Positions 1 through 9,467 are shown, counted from the stretch's first letter. The stretch is 64,000 bases of DNA from CAZLWA01 sp964563165 (GCA_964563165.1 CAZLWA010000028.1:46905-110904); one strand, 5' to 3'. Notes: generated from the sequence alone by a model not told the origin. Made by a program: numbers and translations.

Positions 1-501
1 CTTATTCGTGCCCTCAATCATGGACTGGAAAATATATCCGCGGAATAAGATTTCTTCATTGAATCCGACAACGACAAAGAGAAACAAATTAATAAACAAT
101 CCGGCGGCAAAATATTCATAGGATTGGTCGGCGAGGTGAATGTCCTCGTAGCCCATGATCGCCATACTTCCGACAGCGGCGGTTAAGATGACAAAACCGA
201 TCCCAACGCCCCATAAAAGTTCACGAAGCGCGCCTTTACGTAAATTGAACCCGAGCGATGAAAATTTTCTTTTGTCCAGAAAATGCAGTAAAAGGTAAGC
301 CGCAATGACAGAAGGGATCGTAAGCAGCAGCTTGACGATTGCTTCGCTCATGAAGCTTTTCGGACCGAACACACCCGTGATCAGCGGAAACGTCAGTCCG
401 AACGGCACGCTGATGATTGTCAGCAAAATAATATACAAAACAATTCTCCAGCCGGCACGCAGTTGAAATTTTTGATTAATAAAAACATCACGGATCGTCA
501 T
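1..501 (-). CDS. CPBP family intramembrane metalloprotease (C-terminus beyond the window)
   Basis: The 167 codons visible run from an ATG at 501 down to the window edge, so the C-terminus is missing. The protein has several hydrophobic segments, and near the edge the motif NEEILFRGYIFQ is readable. This contains the EExxxR signature of the CPBP (CAAX protease/bacteriocin-processing, Abi) family, whose members are membrane-embedded glutamate proteases. The second conserved motif (FxxxH) would lie outside the window. The substrate is unknown; bacterial members have been linked to bacteriocin self-immunity and protein processing, but nothing here specifies the role. It is separated from the downstream cupin gene on the other side by about 95 bp. 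Family assignment is firm, function is not. Confidence 0.85.
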   Translation of the reverse strand, partial: MTIRDVFINQKFQLRAGWRIVLYIILLTIISVPFGLTFPLITGVFGPKSFMSEAIVKLLLTIPSVIAAYLLLHFLDKRKFSSLGFNLRKGALRELLWGVGIGFVILTAAVGSMAIMGYEDIHLADQSYEYFAAGLFINLFLFVVVGFNEEILFRGYIFQSMIEGTNK

Positions 502-597
502 GATTTAGATGTCCTTTCGTTTATTAAATAAGATCAAACTCATATACTTTCAAGTTCATGAGGAAACCACACATCGTCCGCGAAGAGGAAATGAATA

Positions 598-1047
598 CTA
601 TAAAACATTTTTTAAATGCGAAAATTGCAACTTCAATTTTTCTGTATTTGAGATTTCGAAGTCTGCAAAATTAAATCCCGGAGACACCGTGCAGCCGATT
701 AACGTAAATACCCCGCACGTTGTCGCAGATTGCCAATAATCACCCGGAATCAGGATCTGTGGGCGTTCGCCTTTTTCGAAATCAGTTCCGAGAATCACTT
801 TCGAAAAAACTCCTACGGGGCTGATCATTGAAAGTTCCAGAGCGGCTCCAAAATAAAAATGATAGATTTCATCATGTTTTACGCGGTGCCATTCGGAGCG
901 CCCCCGAAGTAAAAAATAAATGGCGGTGCACACCGAACGATCCCTTTCCGTGCGCGCGGAAAGGGCCGAGCGGTAGGTTTCCCGGAACGCGCCTCCCTCC
1001 GGATGAGGTTCCAGATGCAAAGTCTTTATGAGATCTTCAGCGGTCAT
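598..1047 (-). CDS. DUF985 (cupin_5) family protein
   Basis: 149 aa with the family hallmark HPEGGAFRETYRS near residue 15-27 and a further YHFYFGAALEL segment matching the cupin barrel of DUF985 proteins. Members are small cytoplasmic beta-barrel proteins; the biochemical role is mostly uncharacterised, although some have been suggested to bind or isomerise sugars. The ATG at 1047 lies one base after the stop of the TSUP permease (1049), so the two genes are almost certainly co-transcribed on the minus strand and perhaps translationally coupled. Length is normal for the family. There is no signal peptide. Confidence 0.85.
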   Translation of the reverse strand: MTAEDLIKTLHLEPHPEGGAFRETYRSALSARTERDRSVCTAIYFLLRGRSEWHRVKHDEIYHFYFGAALELSMISPVGVFSKVILGTDFEKGERPQILIPGDYWQSATTCGVFTLIGCTVSPGFNFADFEISNTEKLKLQFSHLKNVL

Positions 1048-1048
1048 G

Positions 1049-1789
1049 TCAAGCCCAAATTAGTTTCATACCGGCGATCACTAAAACGACCGCAAGAACG
1101 CGGCGGAGGGTTGTCGTGTCAAATTTTCTCGCTCCAAAATAACTTCCCAGCATACCACCCGCCATGACCGCAACCGCGAATGGGATAATGGACTGCGAGA
1201 TCAAATGAATGTTCTGCCAATTACCCAAGATGCCTGAAATGGAATTGACCAGGATAAATGCAACAGAAACACCCGCAGCGACCTTCGTTTCCGACCAATG
1301 CATTAGTAGTAAAAGCGGCGTCAAAAAAATCCCGCCGCCGACCCCTGTCAGACCGGAAATAAATCCGATACCCGCGCCGGCCGCCGCCAAGAACCCATTC
1401 ACGGGTGCACGAATTTCCTCGATATTGGTTTGTATCGTAGAAATGGCCAATCGAATGGCCGCAAACAGCAGGACAACCCCTACAACAGTTTTATAAACAT
1501 TCACCGGCAAATTGATCGAGCCGCCGAGATAGGCGAGCGGTACGGACGTGAGCGCCAGAGGTAAGAATAATTTCCAGGAAAAAAATCCGGCCGTATAAAA
1601 CCGAAAGGTGCCGATGCCGGCGACCAGAATATTCAAGGCGAGAGCGGTCGGTTTCATTTCCGACGGAGCAAAACTGAACAAAGCCATGATGGCCAGATAA
1701 CCCGACGCGCCGGCGTGGCCGACCGAGGAATATAATGCGGCGGCCAAGAGCATCAATAGGGAGATCATCAGCAGGTATTCTATGGACAT
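1049..1789 (-). CDS. TauE/SafE (TSUP) family membrane permease
   Basis: 246 aa from the chosen ATG at 1789. The frame is open to 1864, but the upstream residues are hydrophilic and Cys/Arg-rich, and GGAAA sits ahead of the inner ATG. The protein is nearly all transmembrane helix, with the duplicated TSUP signature: SSVGHAGASGYLAI in the first half and GFISGLTGVGGGIFLTPLL in the second. TSUP carriers move sulfur-containing or other small organic anions (sulfite, sulfoacetate, taurine-derived compounds) across the inner membrane. The substrate cannot be told here. It is the first gene of a two-gene unit with the DUF985 cupin, which follows after one base. Confidence 0.88.
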   Translation of the reverse strand: MSIEYLLMISLLMLLAAALYSSVGHAGASGYLAIMALFSFAPSEMKPTALALNILVAGIGTFRFYTAGFFSWKLFLPLALTSVPLAYLGGSINLPVNVYKTVVGVVLLFAAIRLAISTIQTNIEEIRAPVNGFLAAAGAGIGFISGLTGVGGGIFLTPLLLLMHWSETKVAAGVSVAFILVNSISGILGNWQNIHLISQSIIPFAVAVMAGGMLGSYFGARKFDTTTLRRVLAVVLVIAGMKLIWA

Positions 1790-1983
1790 GTTAAATTTCC
1801 GTATGAATTCTAAGCGCAAACACATGCACCGGCCCGCGGCCTTTATCGTATCCGGGATTGACAAGGAACTGATAACGGCAACTGGCCCAAATGAATTTGT
1901 TTATCCGAATACGCGGCAGGTTTCAGTTATTCGTGCGCGTAGCCTGAATAATATCTCCGAGAATAGCAATCATATCCGCTATT

Positions 1984-2157
1984 TTACTTAACGCGGAATT
2001 TATTTGTCTTCGTTTTAACTTGACTTCTTGTTCGTTTCGACAAAAGATCACCTGAATTAGCTTTTTTGAATTTGAATTTCGATAATCGCAAATATAGATC
2101 TCTCAACTCTGAGACTTTTTTCAGTTTTGCAATCGCTTCTTTTGAATCAACGGTCAT
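1984..2157 (-). CDS. Small basic protein of unknown function next to a nucleotidyltransferase
   Basis: A 57-codon frame starts with ATG at 2157, three bases after the stop of the nucleotidyltransferase, and ends with TAA at 1984-1986. The product is strongly basic (Lys/Arg about a third of residues), begins MTVDSKEAIAKLKKVSELRD and looks helical in its first 30 residues with a disordered basic tail. No family is recognised. The tight spacing suggests a two-gene unit. In toxin-antitoxin modules of the nucleotidyltransferase kind a small helical partner is common, but the usual HEPN motif (RxxxxH) is absent here, so that reading is only a possibility. Confidence 0.5.
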   Translation of the reverse strand: MTVDSKEAIAKLKKVSELRDLYLRLSKFKFKKANSGDLLSKRTRSQVKTKTNKFRVK

Positions 2158-2160
2158 AAA

Positions 2161-2607
2161 TTATTTTCTTTTCACTTTTTTCAATTCGTCAATATCCAAT
2201 TGATCTTGTTTGCTGTTTCGGTTCTTCTTCAGACGAATTAAATCGTCGATCCCAATGAGTTCGATTTCAACATGGTTTTGAACAATGGTGTTTCGCTTTT
2301 TATAAAAACCGTTAAAGTCTTTTTTCTTGTCAATCAAGAAATCAAGGATCAAAGCATTTTCGCCCTCCATCTTCACAAATCGGGCAATCTTAGCCTGAGC
2401 AAATTTCATGATTGTTTTTTGACCCAGAAAATTGTGGACCGTCAGTATTTCATCAATGGCATCATAGTCATCCTCGCAAATTATGAAATCAATATCCTGA
2501 GTAAATCTGGGTTTTGCATAAATGGAATATGCCAATCCGCCTATTAACAGGTAACGACGCGGCTTTATGTAATGGATGACATTGACCAGTTCATTGAAGA
2601 GATCCAT
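2161..2607 (-). CDS. Nucleotidyltransferase-fold protein (MNT/AbiEii-like)
   Basis: 148 aa. The N-terminal half carries the Pol-beta superfamily pattern: LIGGLAYSIYAKPRFTQDID, with the paired Gly and the DID catalytic aspartates at about residues 38-40. Similar stand-alone proteins are annotated as nucleotidyltransferase or DUF6036-like and often act in toxin-antitoxin or phage-defence contexts, or as aminoglycoside-modifying-like enzymes. The ATG at 2607 is preceded by AAGGGGAAT, a good ribosome site. It lies 76 bp downstream of fabI and directly upstream of a 57-aa basic protein. The target of nucleotidyl transfer is unknown. Confidence 0.7.
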   Translation of the reverse strand: MDLFNELVNVIHYIKPRRYLLIGGLAYSIYAKPRFTQDIDFIICEDDYDAIDEILTVHNFLGQKTIMKFAQAKIARFVKMEGENALILDFLIDKKKDFNGFYKKRNTIVQNHVEIELIGIDDLIRLKKNRNSKQDQLDIDELKKVKRK

Positions 2608-2683
2608 ACATCCGATTCCCCTTTTCTATTATTCCGAACATAGGCCGGCGGTTCCGCGGGGACACCAACCGATGAAGAAAATT

Positions 2684-3451
2684 TTACATTCCAACGATAT
2701 TATATCCGCAGTCCACGTAGAGCACTTCGCCGGTGATGCCGCGGGACAGGGAAGAACACATGAAGAGTCCGGCGTCGCCGACCTCATCCACGTCCACATT
2801 ACGGCGCAAAGGCGCTTTTTGAGGCGTGATGTCGAGAATTTTAGTGAAACCCGAGATGCCGCGCGCAGCCAGCGTATTGACCGGGCCGGCGGAGATCGCA
2901 TTCACGCGGATATTCGAAGGGCCCAAGTCTGCGGCGAGATAGCGCACACTGGCTTCGAGTGAAGCCTTCGCGACCCCCATGACGTTGTAGCCGGGAACAA
3001 CTTTTTCCGCGCCGTAATACGTCATCGTGATGATCGCGCCGCCTTTTTCCTGCATCAGCGGCAGAGCTTCCCGTGCCATGCCGATCAGCGAATACGCGCT
3101 GATGTCATGCGCCAGTTTGAATCCTTCGCGCGATGTCGTATGAAAGGCTTTTTCCAGATCCTCCTTATTGGCAAATGCGATCGCATGCACGAGAAAATCA
3201 AGATGCGGCATGTCTTTTTTTACATCTTCAAAAAGCTTTTTAATATCCTCGTCTTTCGAAACGTCGCAGTTGTAAAGCAGGCGGCTTCCGAGTTCGGCCG
3301 CGATTTCTTCCACGTTTTTTTTCAAACGCTCGCCCTGATACGTGAACGCAAGTTTCGCGCCTTCGCGGTGGAGGCTCTTGGCGATGGCATGTGCGATGCT
3401 GCGCTTATTGGCTACGCCGCAGACCAACCCTTGTTTACCTTGCATGAGCAT
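2684..3451 (-). CDS. fabI: Enoyl-[acyl-carrier-protein] reductase (NADH), FabI type
   Basis: 255 aa. FabI reduces the trans-2-enoyl-ACP double bond in the last step of each fatty-acid elongation cycle (FAS II, cytoplasm). It has the SDR glycine motif with the FabI-type spacing (CGVANKRSIAHAIA, residues 11-24) and the catalytic pair Y145/Y155 with K162 in GYNVMGVAKASLEA, which match E. coli Tyr146/Tyr156/Lys163. The frame is open 30 codons further upstream, but that stretch is a degenerate intergenic repeat (3503-3540), whereas AAAGGAG lies just ahead of the ATG at 3451. The catalytic Lys and Tyr are present, so the enzyme should be active and would be expected to bind triclosan-type inhibitors. 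Confidence 0.95.
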   Translation of the reverse strand: MLMQGKQGLVCGVANKRSIAHAIAKSLHREGAKLAFTYQGERLKKNVEEIAAELGSRLLYNCDVSKDEDIKKLFEDVKKDMPHLDFLVHAIAFANKEDLEKAFHTTSREGFKLAHDISAYSLIGMAREALPLMQEKGGAIITMTYYGAEKVVPGYNVMGVAKASLEASVRYLAADLGPSNIRVNAISAGPVNTLAARGISGFTKILDITPQKAPLRRNVDVDEVGDAGLFMCSSLSRGITGEVLYVDCGYNIVGM

Positions 3452-3502
3452 TGGGTATTCTCCTTTTGGATATTTTGAATTATGAATGTTGAATTCAAAA
3501 AC

Positions 3503-3540
3503 AGCTGAATGCTGAACGCTGATAGCTGAAAGCTGATTCA
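3503..3540. repeat. Degenerate intergenic repeat (GCTGAA/GCTGAT words)
   Basis: Imperfect repetition of GCTGAATGCTGAACGCTGAT-type words just upstream of fabI. The same kind of low-complexity word recurs at 33078-33104 and 59900-59948. It keeps a reading frame open that extends fabI by 30 codons on paper. No function is evident. Confidence 0.6.
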
Positions 3541-3660
3541 AGGACGAGGCTTACGAATGAATATAGAGAGAAAATGTCTATCCAACAAGTTCAAAAGTTC
3601 CGGGCCTCTTTCGCACGAAGAATTATTTGGGCGGTACCGGACCCGCGGACGCACATTCCA

Positions 3661-6600
3661 TTAATTTTTTAACGCCGTTTCCGATTTCTTTACCATATTA
3701 TGCTGCGTGGTCGCCGCTTCTGTTCGGGCGGCGTCGGACTGCTCGACACCCGGTTTCGCTACGCTTGTGAAACGTGCGAGCAGCGTATAGACCACCGGCA
3801 CGATCACCAATGTCAAAAATGTCGAGAAAAATAAACCTCCGACGACGACCAATCCCAATGGGCGCCGTGATTCAGCACCCGCACCCAGCCCGATAGCGAT
3901 CGGCAAGACGCCGAAAATCGTCGCAAACGACGTCATCAAAATGGGTCGGAGCCTGATCGTAGCCGCCTGAACGATGGCGTCGATCACCGTATTGCCGCGG
4001 CCGCGCAACTGATTCGCGAATTCCACGATCAGGATCGCGTTCTTGGTGACCAAACCAACGAGCATGATCAAACCGATCTGCGAATAGATGTTCAAACTTT
4101 GGCCGAACAGGAACAGCGTCAGCAGTGCACCGAACACAGCCAGGGGAACGGACAATAATATCGTAAACGGGTGAACGAAACTTTCGAATTGTGCGGAAAG
4201 GACGAGATAAATAAAAATGATCGCGAGCAGGAACATGAAATAGAGACTGGAACTGGACGACTTATATTCCAGCGACTGACCTGCTAATTCACGTTTGATT
4301 CCTGCAGGCAGTTTTTCCTGTACGATGCGGTCCAGATCATCCAGCGCTTGCCCGAGACTGACACCGGGCGCGAGCGTCGCCGTGATCTTCGCGGAACGAA
4401 CGCGGTTGAAATGATTGAGCTCCTTCGGCGCAACGGTTTCACTGATCTTCACGACACTCGCCAGTTGGACTAATCCGCCGGATCCGCGCACATAAATATC
4501 CCGGATCGCATCAGGTGTGGATCGCGCCCGGGGTTTCAACTGCAAAATGACGTCGTACACCTTCGTTCCCCGTTTGAAATTCGTCACCGCCCGGCCGCCC
4601 AAAAACGTTTCCAGCGCAGACCCGATTTCGGCTACAGAAACTCCGAGACCGGATGCGCGTTCACGGTCAATATTGATATCGAGCTGCGGCTTGTTCAGCC
4701 GCAAGTCGGTGTCCATGTTGACCATGTAACCCAGCTTAGAGGCCTCGCCCATAAGAATGCCGACGGCTGCGCTCAGCTCTTCGTAGCTGTCTCCTTCAAG
4801 AACGTATTCGATCGGATTGGAATTAACGCCGCCGCCTATGCTGGGCGGATTGATCACAAAAGCCAGCACCCCGGGAATGGAAATGAGCTGCGGAAAAAGT
4901 TCGCGAACGATCTGCTGCTGCGGTTTTTCCCTTTGATCGCGCGGTTTCAGCGGCAGGAACATGAATCCGTTCGTCACGGATCCGGGTCCGCCAAATCCCA
5001 GCCCTGTTGCCGTGAAAAGCGCATGCCGCTCCGGAAGCGCCATCAGGCGGCCTTCGACCTGACGCATATACCGGTCGGTGTAGTCGAGGGTCGCACCTTC
5101 CGGAGAAATCACAATGCCGAAACAGAATCCGCGGTCTTCCACCGGAACCAACTCGCTCGGGAGAAGCTTGAACAGAACGACGCTCAATAGTAACGTAGTC
5201 AACGCGCCGGCAATCATTGCCCGCGGGCTGCCTAAAGCACCGTTGAGAATGCGGTTATAAAAACGATTGAGCCATACAAAAAAAGCATCAAACGAACGTG
5301 ACGCCCAACCCGTGCCGGTCCCGTGAAGAGGCTTGAGGATCTTTGAAGACAGCATCGGGGTCAGAGAAAGCGCGACAAAACCGGAGATCAATACGGCGGC
5401 CGCCACCGATACGCCGAATTCGTTGAATAACCTCCCGACGGATCCCGTCAGGAATGCAAGCGGCACGAACACCGCAACCAGTGCGATCGTCGTGGCGATA
5501 ACGGCAAATCCGATTTCATTGCTTCCGTCCACGGCGGCCTGCCACCGGTTTTTTCCCATTTCCATATGCCGGTAAACATTTTCAAGCACCACGATCGCAT
5601 CGTCCACGACGAGGCCGATTGCCAGCACAAATGCCAGCAGCGTGAGAATATTAATAGTGAAACCGGCAAAATACGCTACGGCCAGCGAGCCGATGATCGA
5701 AACCGGAATAGCCAGCGTAGGGATCGCGGTAGCCCGAAAACTTTTCAGGAATGCGAACACGACCAAGACCACGAGGATCATAGCGATCAGTAACGTTTGC
5801 TGGACTTCATCAATGGAGTCATTGATGAATGTGGAGGAGTCATAGGCGACATCTAATTGGATATCCTGCGGGAGGAGTTTGAGCAGTTCCGGAAGCAGCG
5901 CGCGGACGGCAGCCGCGACATCAACCGTGCTTGCTTTTGACTGTTTGACGATTCCGAGGCCCACGGCTTGTTCGCCGTTGTACCGAACGGCGGTACGTTC
6001 GTTAGCCGCGCCGACCGTCACATCCGCCACATCGCGCAAACGCACGACGTCGTTGACTTTCTGCGAAACGATGATCGCGCCGAACTCGTCGGATTTTGAA
6101 AGCTCGCCGCGCGTGCGAACGGCAAATTCCCGTTCATTGCCTTCGACTCTTCCGCCCGGGATTTCGGTATTCTCACTTCGGATCGCCGATTCGACGTCCT
6201 GTGTCGTCAATCCGTGGGCGGCCAAACGCTGCGGATCCAGCCAGACGCGCATCGCATAGCGACGTTCACCGCCGATAATGACCGAGCCGACGCCGGGAAG
6301 TCGCAAAATTCTTTCTTTCAGCAAGCGATCGGCGATGTCGGTCAATTCCAATCCCGTATGGTGTTTACTGGAGACTGCCAACCAGACGATGGCCTGCGCG
6401 TTGGCATCCACCTTAGAAATGATCGGATCGTCGATCTCGCGCGGAAGCGTTCCGCGAACGCGCGAAACGCGGTCGCGGACATCATTGGCAGACTCATCCA
6501 CGCTGCGGGTCAATTCGAATTCGATGGTGATTACAGAGCCCTCCTCGCGGCTCGATGACGTGATCGTTTTCACGCCCTGCAGCGTGGCGAATTGCTCCTC

Positions 6601-6801
6601 GAGCAAGTTGGTAATTCCCGTTTCCACCACACTCGGGCTGGCGCCGCGGTAGAGGGTGACGACGGAAATGATCGGCGGATCAATATCGGGATATTCCCGT
6701 ACGGGCAATCGTGTAAAGGCGATGATGCCGAACAGCAGAATCGTCAAGCTCATCACGGTGGCAAAGACCGGGCGTCGAATGGAAATTTGACTCAGTTTCA
6801 T
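3661..6801 (-). CDS. RND multidrug efflux transporter, HAE1 (AcrB/MexB-like) permease
   Basis: 1046 aa, the normal size for the family. It opens with MKLSQISIRRPVFATVMSLT (first membrane helix after the conserved RPV), has the porter-domain stretch LPGVGSVIIGGERRYAMRVW, and carries the proton-relay aspartate pair in TM4 (GLVVDDAIVVLENV). The C-terminal membrane half begins near ELVPVEDRGFCFG. HAE1 pumps are inner-membrane homotrimers that expel hydrophobic or amphipathic compounds with a periplasmic adaptor and an outer-membrane channel. The adaptor gene is 23 bp upstream; no TolC-like channel gene is in the window, so the channel must be encoded elsewhere. GGAAGGTG precedes the ATG. No neighbouring TetR-type regulator is seen. 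Confidence 0.94.
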   Translation of the reverse strand: MKLSQISIRRPVFATVMSLTILLFGIIAFTRLPVREYPDIDPPIISVVTLYRGASPSVVETGITNLLEEQFATLQGVKTITSSSREEGSVITIEFELTRSVDESANDVRDRVSRVRGTLPREIDDPIISKVDANAQAIVWLAVSSKHHTGLELTDIADRLLKERILRLPGVGSVIIGGERRYAMRVWLDPQRLAAHGLTTQDVESAIRSENTEIPGGRVEGNEREFAVRTRGELSKSDEFGAIIVSQKVNDVVRLRDVADVTVGAANERTAVRYNGEQAVGLGIVKQSKASTVDVAAAVRALLPELLKLLPQDIQLDVAYDSSTFINDSIDEVQQTLLIAMILVVLVVFAFLKSFRATAIPTLAIPVSIIGSLAVAYFAGFTINILTLLAFVLAIGLVVDDAIVVLENVYRHMEMGKNRWQAAVDGSNEIGFAVIATTIALVAVFVPLAFLTGSVGRLFNEFGVSVAAAVLISGFVALSLTPMLSSKILKPLHGTGTGWASRSFDAFFVWLNRFYNRILNGALGSPRAMIAGALTTLLLSVVLFKLLPSELVPVEDRGFCFGIVISPEGATLDYTDRYMRQVEGRLMALPERHALFTATGLGFGGPGSVTNGFMFLPLKPRDQREKPQQQIVRELFPQLISIPGVLAFVINPPSIGGGVNSNPIEYVLEGDSYEELSAAVGILMGEASKLGYMVNMDTDLRLNKPQLDINIDRERASGLGVSVAEIGSALETFLGGRAVTNFKRGTKVYDVILQLKPRARSTPDAIRDIYVRGSGGLVQLASVVKISETVAPKELNHFNRVRSAKITATLAPGVSLGQALDDLDRIVQEKLPAGIKRELAGQSLEYKSSSSSLYFMFLLAIIFIYLVLSAQFESFVHPFTILLSVPLAVFGALLTLFLFGQSLNIYSQIGLIMLVGLVTKNAILIVEFANQLRGRGNTVIDAIVQAATIRLRPILMTSFATIFGVLPIAIGLGAGAESRRPLGLVVVGGLFFSTFLTLVIVPVVYTLLARFTSVAKPGVEQSDAARTEAATTQHNMVKKSETALKN

Positions 6802-6824
6802 TATTTACACCTTCCGGTTGAACG

Positions 6825-7868
6825 TCAGTGGGATGTTGAGTTTTGATCGGCGATCGGCATGACCTTGGCCCCATCAAAGAGCTTTTGGTGACCCGCTCGT
6901 ACTACTTGCGAAAGAGAATCCAGGCCCTGGATCACTTCGACCACGTCCGCCGACCTTGTGCCGAGCGTAACCGCCACCCGTGCAACGGAACTGTCGGCTT
7001 TCACAACAAAAACAAAAGATTGATTGCCGCTCGCAAATATCGCCTCATTCGGGATCGTGAGCGCCTGGGATCGTTCGCTCAGGACTGCGGAAACCGTAGC
7101 AGACATGCCGGGGCGAAATTTCCGCCCGGGATTAGGAACACGGGCGATAACTTTGATACTCCGTGTTTCCGCATCCAGAACCGGTTCGATGGCAATGATC
7201 TTTCCTTTTACGTCGTGGCCCGGGTAAGCTGTCGTCGAAACGTCAACCTCCGCCCCGTAATTCATCTGCGAAAGGAAACGCTCGGGAGCGGAAAATTTCA
7301 CACGGATCTCATCAATGTTTGCCAATTCCGTAACGGCCTGTCCGATCCGCAAAAACGTACCGATGCTCACTTTGCGGGAGCCGATGATTCCGCTGAACGG
7401 AGCCACGATCCGGGTTTTAGCGAGCCGGGTTTTGGACACGGTGAGATATGCTTCGGCCACTTTAAGCGCGGCAGACGCGTTGTCCAAGTCCTGCGAAGTG
7501 GCGGATTTCAGTTCCAGCAGCCCTTTGGTCCGGTCATAATTGCTGCGACTCTGATCGCGAAGCGCTTCGGTACGGGCGACTTCCGCTGCAAGTTCCGAAT
7601 CGTCGAGCTGCGCAATAAGATCGCCGCGTCTTACGCCGCCGCCTTCCTGAAAAGGCAGGCTTACAACGGAGGCGTCTATTTCCGCGGCCACGGTGATCTC
7701 ATCGAGCGCCTGAATAGTTCCCACCACTTCGAATCGGTCCACAACTTTTTGCGTTTTCACCTTCGCGACTTCAACCGGCATGGGCGGCATGGAAAATCTT
7801 TCGGCCGCACCCTTAGAACAACTGACCAGGGGTAATGCCATACTTATGAATAAAATCATCAGCTTCAT
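6825..7868 (-). CDS. RND efflux periplasmic adaptor (membrane fusion protein), lipoprotein
   Basis: 347 aa from ATG 7868; a GTG three codons earlier is possible, but GGAG sits just before the ATG. A lipoprotein signal ends in LVSC (Cys about residue 17). The HlyD/AcrA layout is clear: an N-terminal beta strand with GTIQALDEITVAAEIDA, a lipoyl-like half with GGGVRRGDLIAQLDDSEL, a helical hairpin (about 95-145), the second lipoyl half APFSGIIGSRKVSIGTFLR, and a C-terminal barrel with FRPGMSATVSAV and ALTIPNEAIFASG. It would link the inner-membrane pump encoded directly downstream to an outer-membrane channel. The hairpin is short, as in many FCB adaptors. Confidence 0.92.
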   Translation of the reverse strand: MKLMILFISMALPLVSCSKGAAERFSMPPMPVEVAKVKTQKVVDRFEVVGTIQALDEITVAAEIDASVVSLPFQEGGGVRRGDLIAQLDDSELAAEVARTEALRDQSRSNYDRTKGLLELKSATSQDLDNASAALKVAEAYLTVSKTRLAKTRIVAPFSGIIGSRKVSIGTFLRIGQAVTELANIDEIRVKFSAPERFLSQMNYGAEVDVSTTAYPGHDVKGKIIAIEPVLDAETRSIKVIARVPNPGRKFRPGMSATVSAVLSERSQALTIPNEAIFASGNQSFVFVVKADSSVARVAVTLGTRSADVVEVIQGLDSLSQVVRAGHQKLFDGAKVMPIADQNSTSH

Positions 7869-7997
7869 TTGCTCCACACCTTTTTTATTGAGTTCACTGT
7901 CAAACCAATAAATTAATAAATTCCAAGTCTCATGCCAGCAAATTTTCTAAAAATTTGAAATAGGCACGAAAAGCCGGATCGAAAATTCCAAAACCGT

Positions 7998-9467
7998 TCA
8001 GGGCGCCCAGTCCACACCGATCACCGTGCGGCTTTTCGGCATTTGGCTTTTCAGCGCGCCCTGGTGAATGACGCCGCAGCCGAGCGCCTGCCCATTGGCG
8101 AAAACCACTGCGCCGCCCTTTTCAATTTCAAATGCGCGGCGAATCGTTCCCGCTCTGACGAACGTTTCAATTTCTTTCGGGTCGGTTAGCATGATGCGGT
8201 TTTTCGTAATGGCGTGTGAAAATAATTGCGCCACGTTGGTGGACAATTTCCACTCGTCGACACGACGCGTGCGGGCGAGACGCGTACCGATTCGGTGCGT
8301 ATAAATTCGGTTCAGAATTTCTTCGCGGCCCAGCCATTCTTTCGAGGCGATCAGAATTTCATCCTGTTTAATTAAAAAGGCGTAGGCATCCCAAAATGCG
8401 GGTTCGATCCCGAAGGTTCTGTCGAAATAGTCTGTCATTCTTTGAATGCACGCGTCCGAAGACATCACAAGATTAAAATCAATTTTCTTATTGTTAAATG
8501 AATCCTTGTTTTCGCGCACGGTCAGGCTGCCGGTTTTTCTTAGTTTGGCAATGAAAAATCCTTCGGGGTTAATTTCGGACGGTAGAAGCCGGACCGCCTT
8601 TTCCAGGGAAGGATGAAATGTCTCACCGTTATAATGTGTTATCCCGGACATGGCGGAAAGCGATCCGTGAAGAGAAATAGCTTCGATCTCGACCGGATAT
8701 TTATTCAGAATGGCGTTTAATAATTTTTCATTTTCTTCCACGGAGATCGTGCACGTAGAATACACGATCGTTGCGCCGACTTTTGCGGCTTTGATGGCGC
8801 TGACCAGGAGCTGCTCCTGTATGAATGCAAATTTGTTGAGGTAATTCAGATTCTGAGCCGCTTCCGGCGCTCTATGAATGACCCCGAGCGCGGAACACGG
8901 CGCATCCACCAGAATTTTGTCGAACGTTTCCGGGAGTAGATTACCGATACGTTCTCCGCCCATGTTGACCATCGCGGTATTGAGAACGCCCATGCGGTCC
9001 AGATTATGCGACAGTGTTTTGATGCGTTTGCCGTCCCATTCATTGCCGACCAGGGCGCCGCAGTTATTCATTATCTGAGCTATTTGGGTGGTCTTTGATC
9101 CCGGCGCCGCCGCGATATCCAAAACGAAATCAGTTTCAATCGGATGCAAGACCAGCGGCGGGATCATCGAGGCGACGCTTTGAATGTAAAACAAACCGAG
9201 AAAATGTTCGATGGTCTTGCTGATCAACGTGGGTTCGGTAACTGCGATCAAGACGTCGTCATAGAGATCAACCGCACTCAAAACAAAACCGTTTTTCTCC
9301 AATATAGATTTCAGTTCGGTTTTTGAGATTTTTAACGTATTGACGCGAATCGTATTGCGTTTTGGGAAATTGAGGCCGCTCAGGAATTTTTCTTTATCCG
9401 CCCCAAGTATGGTTTCCAAATAGCGGAGGAATGCGTCGGGGATTTCGTGGACGATGGGGGAGGGCAT
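7998..9467 (-). CDS. NOL1/NOP2/Sun-family rRNA (cytosine-C5)-methyltransferase, RsmF-like
   Basis: 489 aa. The Rossmann core has the SAM-binding motif VLDIAAAPGSKTTQIA, motif IV DAPCSALG with its release cysteine, and motif VI YSTCTISVEENE with the catalytic cysteine, all as in m5C RNA methylases. The N-terminal part (LNFPKRNTIRVNTLK) is the RNA-binding lead-in. About 190 further residues form a C-terminal extension resembling the PUA-like domains of RsmF/YebU, which methylates C1407 of 16S rRNA in E. coli. RsmF is the nearest match, but RsmB or another target cannot be excluded. Its start overlaps the stop of the upstream DUF2461 gene by one base (TAATG), indicating coupled translation. Confidence 0.88.
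   Translation of the reverse strand: MPSPIVHEIPDAFLRYLETILGADKEKFLSGLNFPKRNTIRVNTLKISKTELKSILEKNGFVLSAVDLYDDVLIAVTEPTLISKTIEHFLGLFYIQSVASMIPPLVLHPIETDFVLDIAAAPGSKTTQIAQIMNNCGALVGNEWDGKRIKTLSHNLDRMGVLNTAMVNMGGERIGNLLPETFDKILVDAPCSALGVIHRAPEAAQNLNYLNKFAFIQEQLLVSAIKAAKVGATIVYSTCTISVEENEKLLNAILNKYPVEIEAISLHGSLSAMSGITHYNGETFHPSLEKAVRLLPSEINPEGFFIAKLRKTGSLTVRENKDSFNNKKIDFNLVMSSDACIQRMTDYFDRTFGIEPAFWDAYAFLIKQDEILIASKEWLGREEILNRIYTHRIGTRLARTRRVDEWKLSTNVAQLFSHAITKNRIMLTDPKEIETFVRAGTIRRAFEIEKGGAVVFANGQALGCGVIHQGALKSQMPKSRTVIGVDWAP

Noticed and set aside
6843..7835. 330-codon plus-strand frame over the adaptor gene
   Set aside because: It is antisense to the adaptor, with high Arg/His content typical of shadow frames.
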